61,990 bases of DNA from a virus. This document shows, piece after piece, positions 1 to 7,490 of this stretch (position 1 is its first letter; each line of letters starts with the position of its first letter). The stretch spans positions 1-61,990 of IMG/VR virus record IMGVR_UViG_3300004461_001625. One strand, given 5' to 3'. The notes beneath the pieces were generated by a model. It was not told where the DNA came from. It made no database searches and saw only the letters and a list, made by a program, of their open reading frames with translations. The position numbers and the translations under genes were made by a program.

Positions 1-27
1 CGCTCTAGCCAGCTGAGCTAATTCCCC
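1..27 (-). tRNA. tRNA, 5' part only (cut by window edge)
   Basis: The reverse complement of positions 1-27 begins GGGGAAT (7-nt acceptor strand), then TA, then a D arm of GCTC, loop AGCTGGCTA and GAGC. This is the standard 5' third of a tRNA. The anticodon lies beyond the window, so the amino acid cannot be assigned. It starts only 4 nt after the tmRNA CCA end, so both are probably processed from one transcript. Confidence 0.82.
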
Positions 28-31
28 GTTG

Positions 32-377
32 TGGTGGAGGTGGTGGGATTCGAACCCACGTCCAAAAAGTATTCATAAAAACATTTCTTACAGCTTAGGA
101 TAAGTTTCTTTAAACTTCCAAAATCAAATTTTGATATTCCATGGCCACAAAATTATAAAGGCTCTATTGGTTGTAATGTTTAGGGTACATTACTAAAACC
201 ACAATCTGCTTCCTTTTACATCTTAGTTATTTACAAGCATACTAATAACATGATGAGCATTACTTACCTACTTAGGCAGCCATTGCTAACTCAGCGTTGT
301 CGGCTAAGATTGATGTAGGTCATCACCCAGTGCTGTAGTTTTTATTTCAATCAGATTGTCAAAAACCGGTCACCCCC
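32..377 (-). ncRNA. ssrA: tmRNA (transfer-messenger RNA)
   Basis: The 5' end (377 downward) reads GGGGGTG and the 3' end (to 32) reads CACCTCC-A-CCA; these pair as a 7-bp acceptor stem with an encoded CCA. The T arm has stem GTGGG/CCCAC around TTCGAAT at about 42-58. The D-like segment GGTTTTTGACAA follows the 5' strand, as in bacterial tmRNAs. An internal reading frame (304 down to 272) encodes ADNAELAMAA then TAA, a typical degradation tag ending in two alanines. Length is about 346 nt. tmRNA rescues ribosomes stalled on broken mRNAs and tags the product for ClpXP. It lies just upstream of a tRNA on the same strand. Confidence 0.93.
272..304 (-). other. tmRNA proteolysis-tag reading frame
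   Basis: Within the tmRNA, the codons GCC GAC AAC GCT GAG TTA GCA ATG GCT GCC TAA encode ADNAELAMAA. The resume codon is inferred to be GCC at 304-302. The C-terminal AA is the ClpX-recognised feature of ssrA tags. The exact resume codon is inferred by analogy, not shown. Confidence 0.8.
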
Positions 378-395
378 AATAATTCAAAGAACGAT

Positions 396-725
396 TTATA
401 TATTATAAGTAATTTTAGGATGTAAATGAAATGCTCTATACATTGCTTCGTAAGCTTTCTTAGACCCAAACCTATTTTCTGTTCCTATATGCCATTCAAT
501 CTTTTCATAATCTTCATATGATCTAAATTCTTTATAATCATAAATAGTAAAAGTTGTACCATCCTCTGTTGTCATTTCCCATTCATTTTGAGTTACTTCA
601 TCAGAATCATCATCGTTATACATAACAGGACCACATACCTTTTCCAAATCTTCCTTAGAGGTTTCAAAATAGTGACCATGAAATGTATGATCTTGTAAAC
701 TGGAATTTTCTAATCTTTTTATCAT
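396..725 (-). CDS. hypothetical protein, 109 aa
   Basis: A short acidic protein that I do not recognise. It has a histidine-rich N-terminal stretch (HTFHGHYFETSKEDLEKV), an acidic DDDSDE patch near residue 40 and an aromatic, charged C-terminal half. There is no signal peptide, membrane segment or catalytic motif. It lies 18 nt from the 5' end of the tmRNA and about 57 nt downstream of the exonuclease gene, on the same strand. A small soluble phage accessory protein is the most that can be said. Confidence 0.75.
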   Translation of the reverse strand: MIKRLENSSLQDHTFHGHYFETSKEDLEKVCGPVMYNDDDSDEVTQNEWEMTTEDGTTFTIYDYKEFRSYEDYEKIEWHIGTENRFGSKKAYEAMYRAFHLHPKITYNI

Positions 726-782
726 CTTATGTATATGTTTAGTATATTATAATTATAACAAACTTTCTCTCTTTCTGAAAGA

Positions 783-1586
783 TTAGTATGGCATTTGTAT
801 ATTTTTATTTTCTTCTGATTTAAACTTTGCAACAAGTTTTCTACAAATAACTTTTAATTCTGTTGAGAATTCTCCTTTATCTATAATCCAATCAATGTAC
901 CTTCCATCCATTTCAAATACTTCTTTAAAAGGTTTACCTTTATTCTTTCCGAAATTAAATACGATTGTTCTCTTTCCATTTATTTCATCAAATTTTAGCT
1001 TACCTCCTAGATCAACTTGATCAGCTCTACGAGTATTTACTACCTTATCAATTTCTTCAGCAGTTTGTGGCATATCATATACTTCTCGTTGTTTTTGAAA
1101 TATTTCCATAGTAGCTCTAACATCAGCTTCAGCTCTATGCGCACCTTCTAAATCTTTACCTGTGAATTTTTTATAAGTATTTGTTAAATCTCGCTTTTCA
1201 TAGTTACTGTATATAAGGAAAGGATCCATTACAGCTCTACCTCTATGGTTAAATACAATACCACATCTCATAAATTCCTCACATAAGAAAGGAACATCAA
1301 AGAATAAGGCATTATACCCTCCTAAGTCACTATCACCAATAAAGTCATTGATTTCAGATGCTACTATTTCAAAGGTTGGTTTATCCTTTAACATCTCTAA
1401 AGATATGCCGTGCTTTTCTTCAGCTTCGGCTCTCATTGCTACATTTCCTGGATTTACTAATTGATTGTAAGTTTCAATCTCATTGCCATCAAAATCTGTT
1501 TTAATCATACAGATTTCAATTATGCGGTCAGCTGTTGTGCTGATTCCTGTGGTTTCTAAATCAAACCAAACTATATTTTTCTTCAT
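783..1586 (-). CDS. DEDDh 3'-5' exonuclease (DnaQ/ExoX-like)
   Basis: The N-terminal exonuclease domain has the Exo I motif WFDLETTG (D9, E11), a second acidic site in FFDVPF (D97), and the Exo III motif H150-x4-D155 in AHRAEADVRAT. This is the DEDDh metal-dependent 3'-5' exonuclease arrangement of the DnaQ and ExoX families. Residues about 200-262 (FNFGKNKGKPFKEV, YIDWIIDKGEFS) match the small domain found at the C terminus of ExoX-like proteins. In T4 the comparable enzyme is DexA, which degrades host DNA or trims recombination intermediates; which role applies here is unknown. The product is 267 aa, and the start ATG is preceded by an A/T-rich region without a Shine-Dalgarno sequence. Confidence 0.88.
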   Translation of the reverse strand: MKKNIVWFDLETTGISTTADRIIEICMIKTDFDGNEIETYNQLVNPGNVAMRAEAEEKHGISLEMLKDKPTFEIVASEINDFIGDSDLGGYNALFFDVPFLCEEFMRCGIVFNHRGRAVMDPFLIYSNYEKRDLTNTYKKFTGKDLEGAHRAEADVRATMEIFQKQREVYDMPQTAEEIDKVVNTRRADQVDLGGKLKFDEINGKRTIVFNFGKNKGKPFKEVFEMDGRYIDWIIDKGEFSTELKVICRKLVAKFKSEENKNIQMPY

Positions 1587-1644
1587 ACTATTCTAATTAA
1601 CTTTAACTGTTATAAATATTATATAGCTAAAATTAAAGATAGTT

Positions 1645-2079
1645 TTAAGAATCTGTGATAATTATATCATTAATAACTTCATCTTTTTTAATCTGTTCAA
1701 TTAATTCTATACCATCTATAACATGACCAAATGTAGTATAACTTGAATCCATATCTTTACCATACCATCTACCTAAACAAATAAAAAATACACCCATTGA
1801 TGTATGCTCACTACCAGCATTAGCAGCACTTAATACGCCATAAGCATGAAAATTATTATCTCTACCTCTACGTGGAGGTTTAATTTCATCGTACATATAT
1901 CTTCCAGGTTTTTTTGGCCCTGCTTGAATTATCCAATTTTTTATTACCCGGTAAAAAGTAATACCTTTAAATAAACCTTCATTAGCATTTCCTATAAATC
2001 TACCAACCTGAATTGGTGTTTCTTCATAAAGACGAAATTTTATATCCCCTCTATCCATTTTAAAAGTTGCGTATTTCAT
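1645..2079 (-). CDS. cyclophilin-type peptidyl-prolyl isomerase
   Basis: At 144 aa this is a minimal cyclophilin domain. It has the active-site segment TFYRVIKNWIIQAG (R44, Q52), the GVLSAANAG strand, the MGVFFI core strand and TTFGHVIDGIELIEQI near the C terminus, in the family order. The Trp and His of the CypA pocket are not obvious, so the proline pocket is divergent. The protein catalyses cis-trans isomerisation of proline peptide bonds and acts as a folding helper. The gene lies 11 nt downstream of the tape-measure gene and shares its strand, so a role in tail protein folding is a reasonable guess. No signal peptide, so cytoplasmic. Confidence 0.88.
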   Translation of the reverse strand: MKYATFKMDRGDIKFRLYEETPIQVGRFIGNANEGLFKGITFYRVIKNWIIQAGPKKPGRYMYDEIKPPRRGRDNNFHAYGVLSAANAGSEHTSMGVFFICLGRWYGKDMDSSYTTFGHVIDGIELIEQIKKDEVINDIIITDS

Positions 2080-2090
2080 AAGTTTTTAAT

Positions 2091-5075
2091 TTAATCAGGT
2101 AATGAAACTGTTATGTCTGCTGTTGCTATGGCTGTTTGCATTTTTCCTGGTAATGAATTGATTGCGCTGTTTAAGCTTCTTAAAGTTTTATCTAATTTGT
2201 TACTGCCTCCTGAACTACCTCCAGAGGATTTAGCAGCTGCACCAGTTCCAGTTATTTTTTCTAATAAGTTAGGACCATCTCCACCAGACTCTGACATCAT
2301 ATCTCTAATATCTTCTACTGCTCTAGCCAATGCTTTATATGCAGATCTGTTTTCGCCTAAGTCATTAGATGCTTTAAATAAATCCCCAAATGCTACTGTC
2401 TTATCAATATCTATTTTATTAATTGAATCTGCAATTTTAGAAATTCCTTCAGCAGCTTTTTCTAATTGTCCTTTTTCTGCAACATCCCCCAATGTTACTA
2501 TGAATGATTTAAAATCATCTAGTTCTTGAGACATTTCAGGATTAGCTGCGTAAAGATCACTGAATGCAGTTCCTATAGAAGTTAATAATTTACCTACTGA
2601 AGCAGCAACAGCTTCTGGTTGAAAATCACCACTGAATGCTTTAAGTCCTGCTGCTATATCAGTTAATGCAGCACCAGCTCCATCAACAGCCTCAATACCT
2701 TTTTGTATTTTATTTTCATCCCAACTAAAAAATAACCAAGAATCAGATTCTTCGTTTTCTGCACCACCAATAGAAGCAAACGCAGAACCAACTAAACCTA
2801 ATGTTGTTTTAATTTTCATAGCAACAGCTTCAGGATCTTCAATACCTGAAAATGTAGATAAAGCTTCTGCAATATTTCTTAATTCAGCACCTGCGCCTTG
2901 TACAGATTCAACACCTTCTGCTACTTTATTCTTTTTAATTCCAAGTAGGCTTCCCCAAAAACCACCAGCCTGTACATTACCTTGATCCGCAACGGCTGAA
3001 AAAGCTTCTTGTACAAAACCAACTGATTTAGATATAGCTGCACCAACTGCGTCAAAGTCTACTTTAGATTCAACTAATTTTTGAAATTCAGTTAAACCAA
3101 TTGCAATATCCTTTAAAGCAGATCCTGCACCTTGTACTGAAGATAATCCTTCTGCTACTTTATTCTTTTTAATTCCAAATAATGATCCAAAGAATCCACC
3201 AGCATCTACATTACCTTCCTCGGCTACAGCAGCAAATGCTCTTTGTATAAATCCAACCGTTTTAGATATAGCATCTCCTAATACAACAAAATCTACTTGA
3301 CTATCTACTAATTTTTGAAATTCTGTTAAACCTACTGCTATACTAGTTAATGCTTTACCTGCACCCATTACAGAATCTATTCCTTTCTTGGTTGCATTAG
3401 GACTAAATGCGTTTCCAAATACAGCTCCAAATAAACCTGTTGGGGTTGCAGCTTCTCCACCTGCTTGTGCAAAGGCTGTACTAATACCAGATAAAACTCC
3501 AGCTAATTGTACACTTTCTTCATCAGTCCAATCTAGTTTTTGATAATCTTTTAATCCTACTGATAATAAACTTAATGCTTTACCTGCAGCTGCAAATCCT
3601 GCGGCAGCCGATACCATAGCAACAGCATCTGCGCCACCACTTATTGCACCACCTATACTTGCAAATATTCCTTTTATTCCTCCACCTTTAGGAGGCCCTA
3701 TAAATGCCGTTTTTACACCAGCTAATGTTGTTGTTAGTTTAACAGCATCTTTTTCTGTAAAGTCAACATTCTTTATTGCTTGTAATCCTGGTGCTAATAA
3801 TAACAGTGCACCACCTATTGCTGCAAATGCAAGAGCTCCTGGTATAATAAATAATGCACCTAATCCTGCTGCTGCAAATTCTAAACCTAACATTAATAAT
3901 AATGCGCCTTGTACTCCAACATCTTCCATTGTAGTATCTTTAGTAGCATGAGCAAATGGAATGTAACCTAATCCAAAGACTAATAAACCTACACCCATAG
4001 CAACCATTGAAAGTGCACCTTGTATAATATAAGAAAATGCAAATCCTAATAAAGCAGTGGCTATTCCTAGGCCTACTAATATTCCTGCTTGTAGTGCTAT
4101 ATCACCTAATGTTGGTTTTGTTAATGCAATTAATCCTGCATAAGCTGCATATCCTAAACCAAATATTGCTAAACCGATTCCCATTACTGCTAATGCAACT
4201 GATCCTTTTTTAACTTGCTTATCAACTAAACCTAAAAGAGCCACTGCACCACCTATTAATATTATAGATCCTGCCATAGTCATCATTAGAGGAAGTCCAC
4301 CTTGCATAACAAAATAAGATACTAAAGCAAAGAGTGCTAAGCCAGCTGCAAACTTGACTAAACCCATACCCATATCAGCCATAGATTCTGCACCACCTTT
4401 AATTTGTTTTTCCGCCATTCCTAATAAAAGAAATAATGGAGTAACTAATATAGTAGTTAAATATAAAATAGGAATCCCTAATGCACCGATTAATAAAAGT
4501 GGTGCAGCTAATGCTAAACTTTTTGCAAATTTAAATATTGCCCCACCCATTGCAGCTAAATTATCAATTCCTGCCTTAACCTTTTTATTATCTTGTTCTG
4601 CTAATTTGGTATATGTTGTTTCGATAAAATCAACAAATTTAGTTACACCTTTCTTAGGGACAATAGCCCAAAGAGTCATTCCTAGTGCAGTTTTAATGGA
4701 CCCAACACCTAATGTTTTTAAGAGTGCTGAATTACCTTCTGCATTAGCATCTCCACCACCACCTTTATCACCTTTAGCAATTTTAGTAGCGCCGTCTTTA
4801 ACAGTTTTTAATATCTTTCTTAATGTAAATACTTGTGCAGCAAATTGAAATAAACCTTTTCCTGTTTGTTGATCAATTTCCTCATTAGACATTGCTATCT
4901 GTTGAAGTAAAAGAGTTTGTTTTTGTAACTCACCCATAATAGCCATACTACCACTACTATCAGACGCACCAGTAGAAACTGCAATAAGAGCATCTAACTT
5001 TTCATTGGTTTGTTGAGCAGCGGCCTCTATCTTAGATAAAGGGTCCATTAAATTCGCTAAGGTTACAGCGGCCAT
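2091..5075 (-). CDS. tape-measure-like tail protein, 994 aa
   Basis: A long Ala/Gly-rich protein with an N-terminal coiled region (KIEAAAQQTNEKLDALI), many strongly hydrophobic helices at about residues 120-430, and then imperfect repeats of about 75 residues. Each repeat carries a variant of VQGAGSALKDIAIGLTEF followed by a phenylalanine- and glycine-rich stretch (GGFFGSLFGIKKN). This composition and the position directly after the gp26-like tail chaperone pair are typical of tape-measure proteins, which set tail length and leave the tail during DNA delivery. T4 gp29 is shorter (590 aa). The name is inferred from architecture and gene order rather than from a diagnostic motif. Confidence 0.72.
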   Translation of the reverse strand: MAAVTLANLMDPLSKIEAAAQQTNEKLDALIAVSTGASDSSGSMAIMGELQKQTLLLQQIAMSNEEIDQQTGKGLFQFAAQVFTLRKILKTVKDGATKIAKGDKGGGGDANAEGNSALLKTLGVGSIKTALGMTLWAIVPKKGVTKFVDFIETTYTKLAEQDNKKVKAGIDNLAAMGGAIFKFAKSLALAAPLLLIGALGIPILYLTTILVTPLFLLLGMAEKQIKGGAESMADMGMGLVKFAAGLALFALVSYFVMQGGLPLMMTMAGSIILIGGAVALLGLVDKQVKKGSVALAVMGIGLAIFGLGYAAYAGLIALTKPTLGDIALQAGILVGLGIATALLGFAFSYIIQGALSMVAMGVGLLVFGLGYIPFAHATKDTTMEDVGVQGALLLMLGLEFAAAGLGALFIIPGALAFAAIGGALLLLAPGLQAIKNVDFTEKDAVKLTTTLAGVKTAFIGPPKGGGIKGIFASIGGAISGGADAVAMVSAAAGFAAAGKALSLLSVGLKDYQKLDWTDEESVQLAGVLSGISTAFAQAGGEAATPTGLFGAVFGNAFSPNATKKGIDSVMGAGKALTSIAVGLTEFQKLVDSQVDFVVLGDAISKTVGFIQRAFAAVAEEGNVDAGGFFGSLFGIKKNKVAEGLSSVQGAGSALKDIAIGLTEFQKLVESKVDFDAVGAAISKSVGFVQEAFSAVADQGNVQAGGFWGSLLGIKKNKVAEGVESVQGAGAELRNIAEALSTFSGIEDPEAVAMKIKTTLGLVGSAFASIGGAENEESDSWLFFSWDENKIQKGIEAVDGAGAALTDIAAGLKAFSGDFQPEAVAASVGKLLTSIGTAFSDLYAANPEMSQELDDFKSFIVTLGDVAEKGQLEKAAEGISKIADSINKIDIDKTVAFGDLFKASNDLGENRSAYKALARAVEDIRDMMSESGGDGPNLLEKITGTGAAAKSSGGSSGGSNKLDKTLRSLNSAINSLPGKMQTAIATADITVSLPD
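2540..3640 (-). repeat. about five 75-residue repeats inside the tape-measure gene
   Basis: The encoded protein repeats a block of the form (K)V-x-x-GxxSVQGAGxxLxxIAxGLxxF, then a Val/Ile-rich segment and a GGFxGSLxGIKKN-type end. The two central copies are the most alike; the outer copies diverge. Boundaries are approximate. Repeats of this sort set length in tape-measure proteins. Confidence 0.6.
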
Positions 5076-5088
5076 TTAGAATTTTATT

Positions 5089-5466
5089 TTATAGTCTAGG
5101 CATTTTTATCGAAGGCATCTTAGGAGCCTTATATTGACTCATATTTTTATTTGCCTGAGATTTTAGCCCATCCATATTGTATTTATCTTGAGTGTCTTTA
5201 GTATTTTGTTGTTCTTGCTTGTTACGCTCTTTCAACAAATCATTATAGATTTCCAAAGTAAATTCATATTCATAGAAAGGCAGCAAATCCAACTCAGTAG
5301 GTTGGAGATGCAACTTTTCTAATAATAAAACTCTAACTTTATAAAAGTTCAGAAGAGATATCTGGAATAATGAAGAGAGCCTTGATACCGCCGGGAAACG
5401 TGAGCGGAACGGTGACCTCCTCACCGCAGCTTTTACATGGGAATCCCATTTCAGGTTTAACACCAA
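5089..5466 (-). CDS. gp51-like tail assembly protein, overlapping frame
   Basis: The unique part (below about 5340) encodes a short charged protein: LLEKLHLQPTELDLLPFYEYEF, then LEIYNDLLKERNKQEQQ, then a Lys/Gln/Pro-rich tail. It overlaps the end of the gp26-like gene in the +1 frame. No ATG exists in the non-overlapping part before residue 98. The only ATG upstream is at 5466, and the 42 codons from there look like a shadow of the other frame. The product may therefore be a frameshift extension of the preceding gene, or it may start inside it. In T4, genes 26 and 51 are adjacent in the same order. It sits between the chaperone and the tape measure, the usual place for a tail-assembly chaperone. 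Confidence 0.55.
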   Translation of the reverse strand: MVLNLKWDSHVKAAVRRSPFRSRFPAVSRLSSLFQISLLNFYKVRVLLLEKLHLQPTELDLLPFYEYEFTLEIYNDLLKERNKQEQQNTKDTQDKYNMDGLKSQANKNMSQYKAPKMPSIKMPRL

Positions 5467-6337
5467 CTTTCATATCTTCAGCTAATCTATATACAATTGT
5501 ATATTTTGTAGCATCCCACCCTTGAAAGGATGTAATCTTTGCAAAAATATCTTTTTCATTCCATCCTCTCCACTCTCTTTGTAGATAAGGCAAGATAGCT
5601 AATGTAGATTTATCCCAGCTCTGGTTTTTCTCTTCTCTATCTCTGATATAATCAGTAATCGCCCTCATAACACCGATAGTAGGTGGTGCCATTTTAATTT
5701 CACCATAACTCTTAGTTGCTACAGTATAGCATTTATCAGCAGTATCATAGTATTTTTCAATTGTATCTATAACATTATTAAATTGTAAATTTTCAGTTCT
5801 TAATTCAACAGATTCTTGAGCTTTACAATTATTTTGTTTACAACCTTTTTTACCAACAGGCATCATTAATGTTTGTTCACCTGTTTTAAAAGTTAATTCT
5901 CTAATCGCTAAAATTAAATAAATTCTATCTTCTTCTAAAATATCTTTATAAGATCCTCTTTGATTACCATACAGAATTCTAGTACATGAAAGTACAATGT
6001 TATTTAATCCATCATCAACTTCTTTTAAGTTATTTTCATCTACAGTAGAAAAGGATCTAATCTCAGCAACCTTTGCAGCCCTAATATGAATTTCAAAATC
6101 ATCTCTGTAAAATTTACCTTTAGATGGAAATTGGCTTAAATTTAAAGCAGTGTAACCTACCATTGAATTTAATCTTTTTATTTCAGGATCATCTGGAGAA
6201 GTATGATCCATTTGTCTACTAACATCAACCTTTCCTAATTCTGTAACTACTTCTTTAGGTGTTTCTGTAGCTTCTACTGCAATACCTTCAGCAGCAGCAA
6301 ATTCTTTTTTAATATTTTCTTCGTGCTCTTTTGACAT
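5339..6337 (-). CDS. gp26-like baseplate/tail assembly protein
   Basis: This 332-aa protein has the pattern of the T4-like gp26 family: FPSKGKFYRDDFEIHIRAAKVAEIRSF near residue 75, a central domain, then GVMRAITDYIRDREEKN. Two Cys pairs, CKQNNC (mid protein) and CKSCGEE (near the C terminus), could bind zinc. T4 gp26 is a baseplate hub component of 208 aa, so this one is longer. It ends in ...SSELL-stop while the +1 frame stays open for 83 more codons (see the overlapping entry). Gene order, with the tape measure downstream and the tail tube upstream, supports a tail role. Confidence 0.68.
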   Translation of the reverse strand: MSKEHEENIKKEFAAAEGIAVEATETPKEVVTELGKVDVSRQMDHTSPDDPEIKRLNSMVGYTALNLSQFPSKGKFYRDDFEIHIRAAKVAEIRSFSTVDENNLKEVDDGLNNIVLSCTRILYGNQRGSYKDILEEDRIYLILAIRELTFKTGEQTLMMPVGKKGCKQNNCKAQESVELRTENLQFNNVIDTIEKYYDTADKCYTVATKSYGEIKMAPPTIGVMRAITDYIRDREEKNQSWDKSTLAILPYLQREWRGWNEKDIFAKITSFQGWDATKYTIVYRLAEDMKVGVKPEMGFPCKSCGEEVTVPLTFPGGIKALFIIPDISSELL

Positions 6338-6339
6338 TT

Positions 6340-6810
6340 TTAATTGTTTTTTATTAATTGTTTTTCAATTTTATTTTCATCAACAATATGTTCTACTATT
6401 AACTGTCTTACATACCTAGAAATTGCTACAGGCTTTATACCAGTTTCCATTGATTTTTGTATAATTATTGTATTTAAACTATCCTCATCTTCAGGTGTTA
6501 ATAAAACCTGTAATTTTTTAGTAAGCCTTCTTTTTTGTGGAATAAGTTCTTGTACCGTTTCATTAAAACCGTACTTAGGATTATCAGATTTAAATTTTTG
6601 AATCCAATATTCAACTCTTTTTAAAATGTTACCTAAAGATTCATTACTGTCAAAAGATTCTAATACTTCTCTTTTAAATGATGTTGTACCAAAATCTTTA
6701 ACGGCTCTTTTAATATATTTTCCTGTTCCAAAGTTATTAGGATTATCATTTACTGAATATCCTACATAAACTTTATTTGTTTTATTCTGTTGTAGTTTAT
6801 AGATTATCAT
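6340..6810 (-). CDS. GIY-YIG endonuclease with C-terminal DNA-binding segment
   Basis: Residues 1-60 form a GIY-YIG nuclease core: IIYKLQQNKTNKVYVGYS (GIY and YIG strands), FGTGKYIKRAVKDFG and SFKREVLESF. Residues about 92-145 (KRRLTKKLQVLLTPED, then SRYVRQLIVEHI) resemble a ribbon-helix-helix or MobC-like DNA-binding fold. Such proteins in T-even phages are free-standing homing endonucleases (Seg type) that spread by cutting alleles that lack them. It lies between the tail tube and the gp26-like gene, interrupting an otherwise structural operon, which fits a mobile insertion. The ATG overlaps an A/T-rich leader. Confidence 0.8.
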   Translation of the reverse strand: MIIYKLQQNKTNKVYVGYSVNDNPNNFGTGKYIKRAVKDFGTTSFKREVLESFDSNESLGNILKRVEYWIQKFKSDNPKYGFNETVQELIPQKRRLTKKLQVLLTPEDEDSLNTIIIQKSMETGIKPVAISRYVRQLIVEHIVDENKIEKQLIKNN

Positions 6811-6851
6811 TTCTATATTATATATTTTATATTATATATTAAGGAGTAAGC

Positions 6852-6885
6852 AAAAAAACTGGGAATACTTTAATATTCCCAGTTT
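6852..6885 (-). terminator. Rho-independent terminator after tail tube gene
   Basis: A perfect 12-bp inverted repeat, AAACTGGGAATA (6856-6867) and TATTCCCAGTTT (6874-6885), has a 6-nt loop. On the minus strand it is followed by a run of seven T. It lies 11 nt after the tail tube stop. Confidence 0.88.
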
Positions 6886-6895
6886 AATATTTAAT

Positions 6896-7450
6896 TTATG
6901 CTCCTACGTTCTCTTCAACCCAGTGATCACAACGATAAGTCATTGTTAATTCAGCAGGATCTTGAGTTTCATAATTCAATTCATCTACAAAATCAGGTTG
7001 TCCTGTTGGGAATACATCTTTAAATGTAATCTTTCTGAAGATATCTCCTGCTCTGTTATATTGAACTACGATCATACTTCCAACATAATCTTTCTTTAAT
7101 CCCATTTCACCAGTTAATGGATCATAGATTAAGTTATTCCAATTACGGAAAGTATTATAAATGTAGTTTTCGTTAGCTTCATTTAAGTTAAGACTGAAGT
7201 TAAGTGTTAAATCAACAAACGTCTGAGCTGGCATACCTGCATAAGATCTATCAGCAAACTTATATTTTTGATTTACAGCGTCTATTGATGGATTCAAATT
7301 ATTTAATCCTCCTATAGATTTTACTTGCTCTAAGATTAAACCCGTATCATCCCCTAGTGGTGAAAATACAGTCACCTCAAATAGGTTAGGCTGAATAGGT
7401 TCATACCTTTGGCTACTGGCCCTTGATTGGGTATAATGTGGTAGTGGCAT
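6896..7450 (-). CDS. tail tube protein (gp19-like)
   Basis: This 184-aa protein lies directly downstream of the sheath gene, the conserved position of gp19 in T4-like phages. T4 gp19 is 163 aa, so the length fits. The sequence is beta-rich, with a start PNLFEVTVFSPLG and an ending DPAELTMTYRCDHWVEE that resemble tube monomers (a strand with a conserved aromatic and polar pattern). It polymerises into the inner tube through which DNA passes. A terminator follows it and a TATATAAA element lies 14 nt before its ATG, so it may be transcribed as its own late unit. Confidence 0.82.
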   Translation of the reverse strand: MPLPHYTQSRASSQRYEPIQPNLFEVTVFSPLGDDTGLILEQVKSIGGLNNLNPSIDAVNQKYKFADRSYAGMPAQTFVDLTLNFSLNLNEANENYIYNTFRNWNNLIYDPLTGEMGLKKDYVGSMIVVQYNRAGDIFRKITFKDVFPTGQPDFVDELNYETQDPAELTMTYRCDHWVEENVGA

Positions 7451-7464
7451 ATTTTATTTGTTTT

Positions 7465-7474
7465 TTTATATATT
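7465..7474 (-). promoter_or_regulatory. late promoter candidate, TATATAAA
   Basis: The minus strand reads AATATATAAA ending 14 nt before the tail tube ATG. It belongs to a set of identical elements before structural genes and resembles the T4 late promoter TATAAATA, the target of gp55-type sigma factors. Confidence 0.6.
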
Positions 7475-7490
7475 CGTCTTCTTTAACTTC

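Noticed and set aside
4354-4848. Plus-strand ORF of 164 codons
   Set aside because: It is antisense to the tape-measure gene, rich in Pro/Ile/Ala from the hydrophobic repeats, and has no recognisable domain or start signal.
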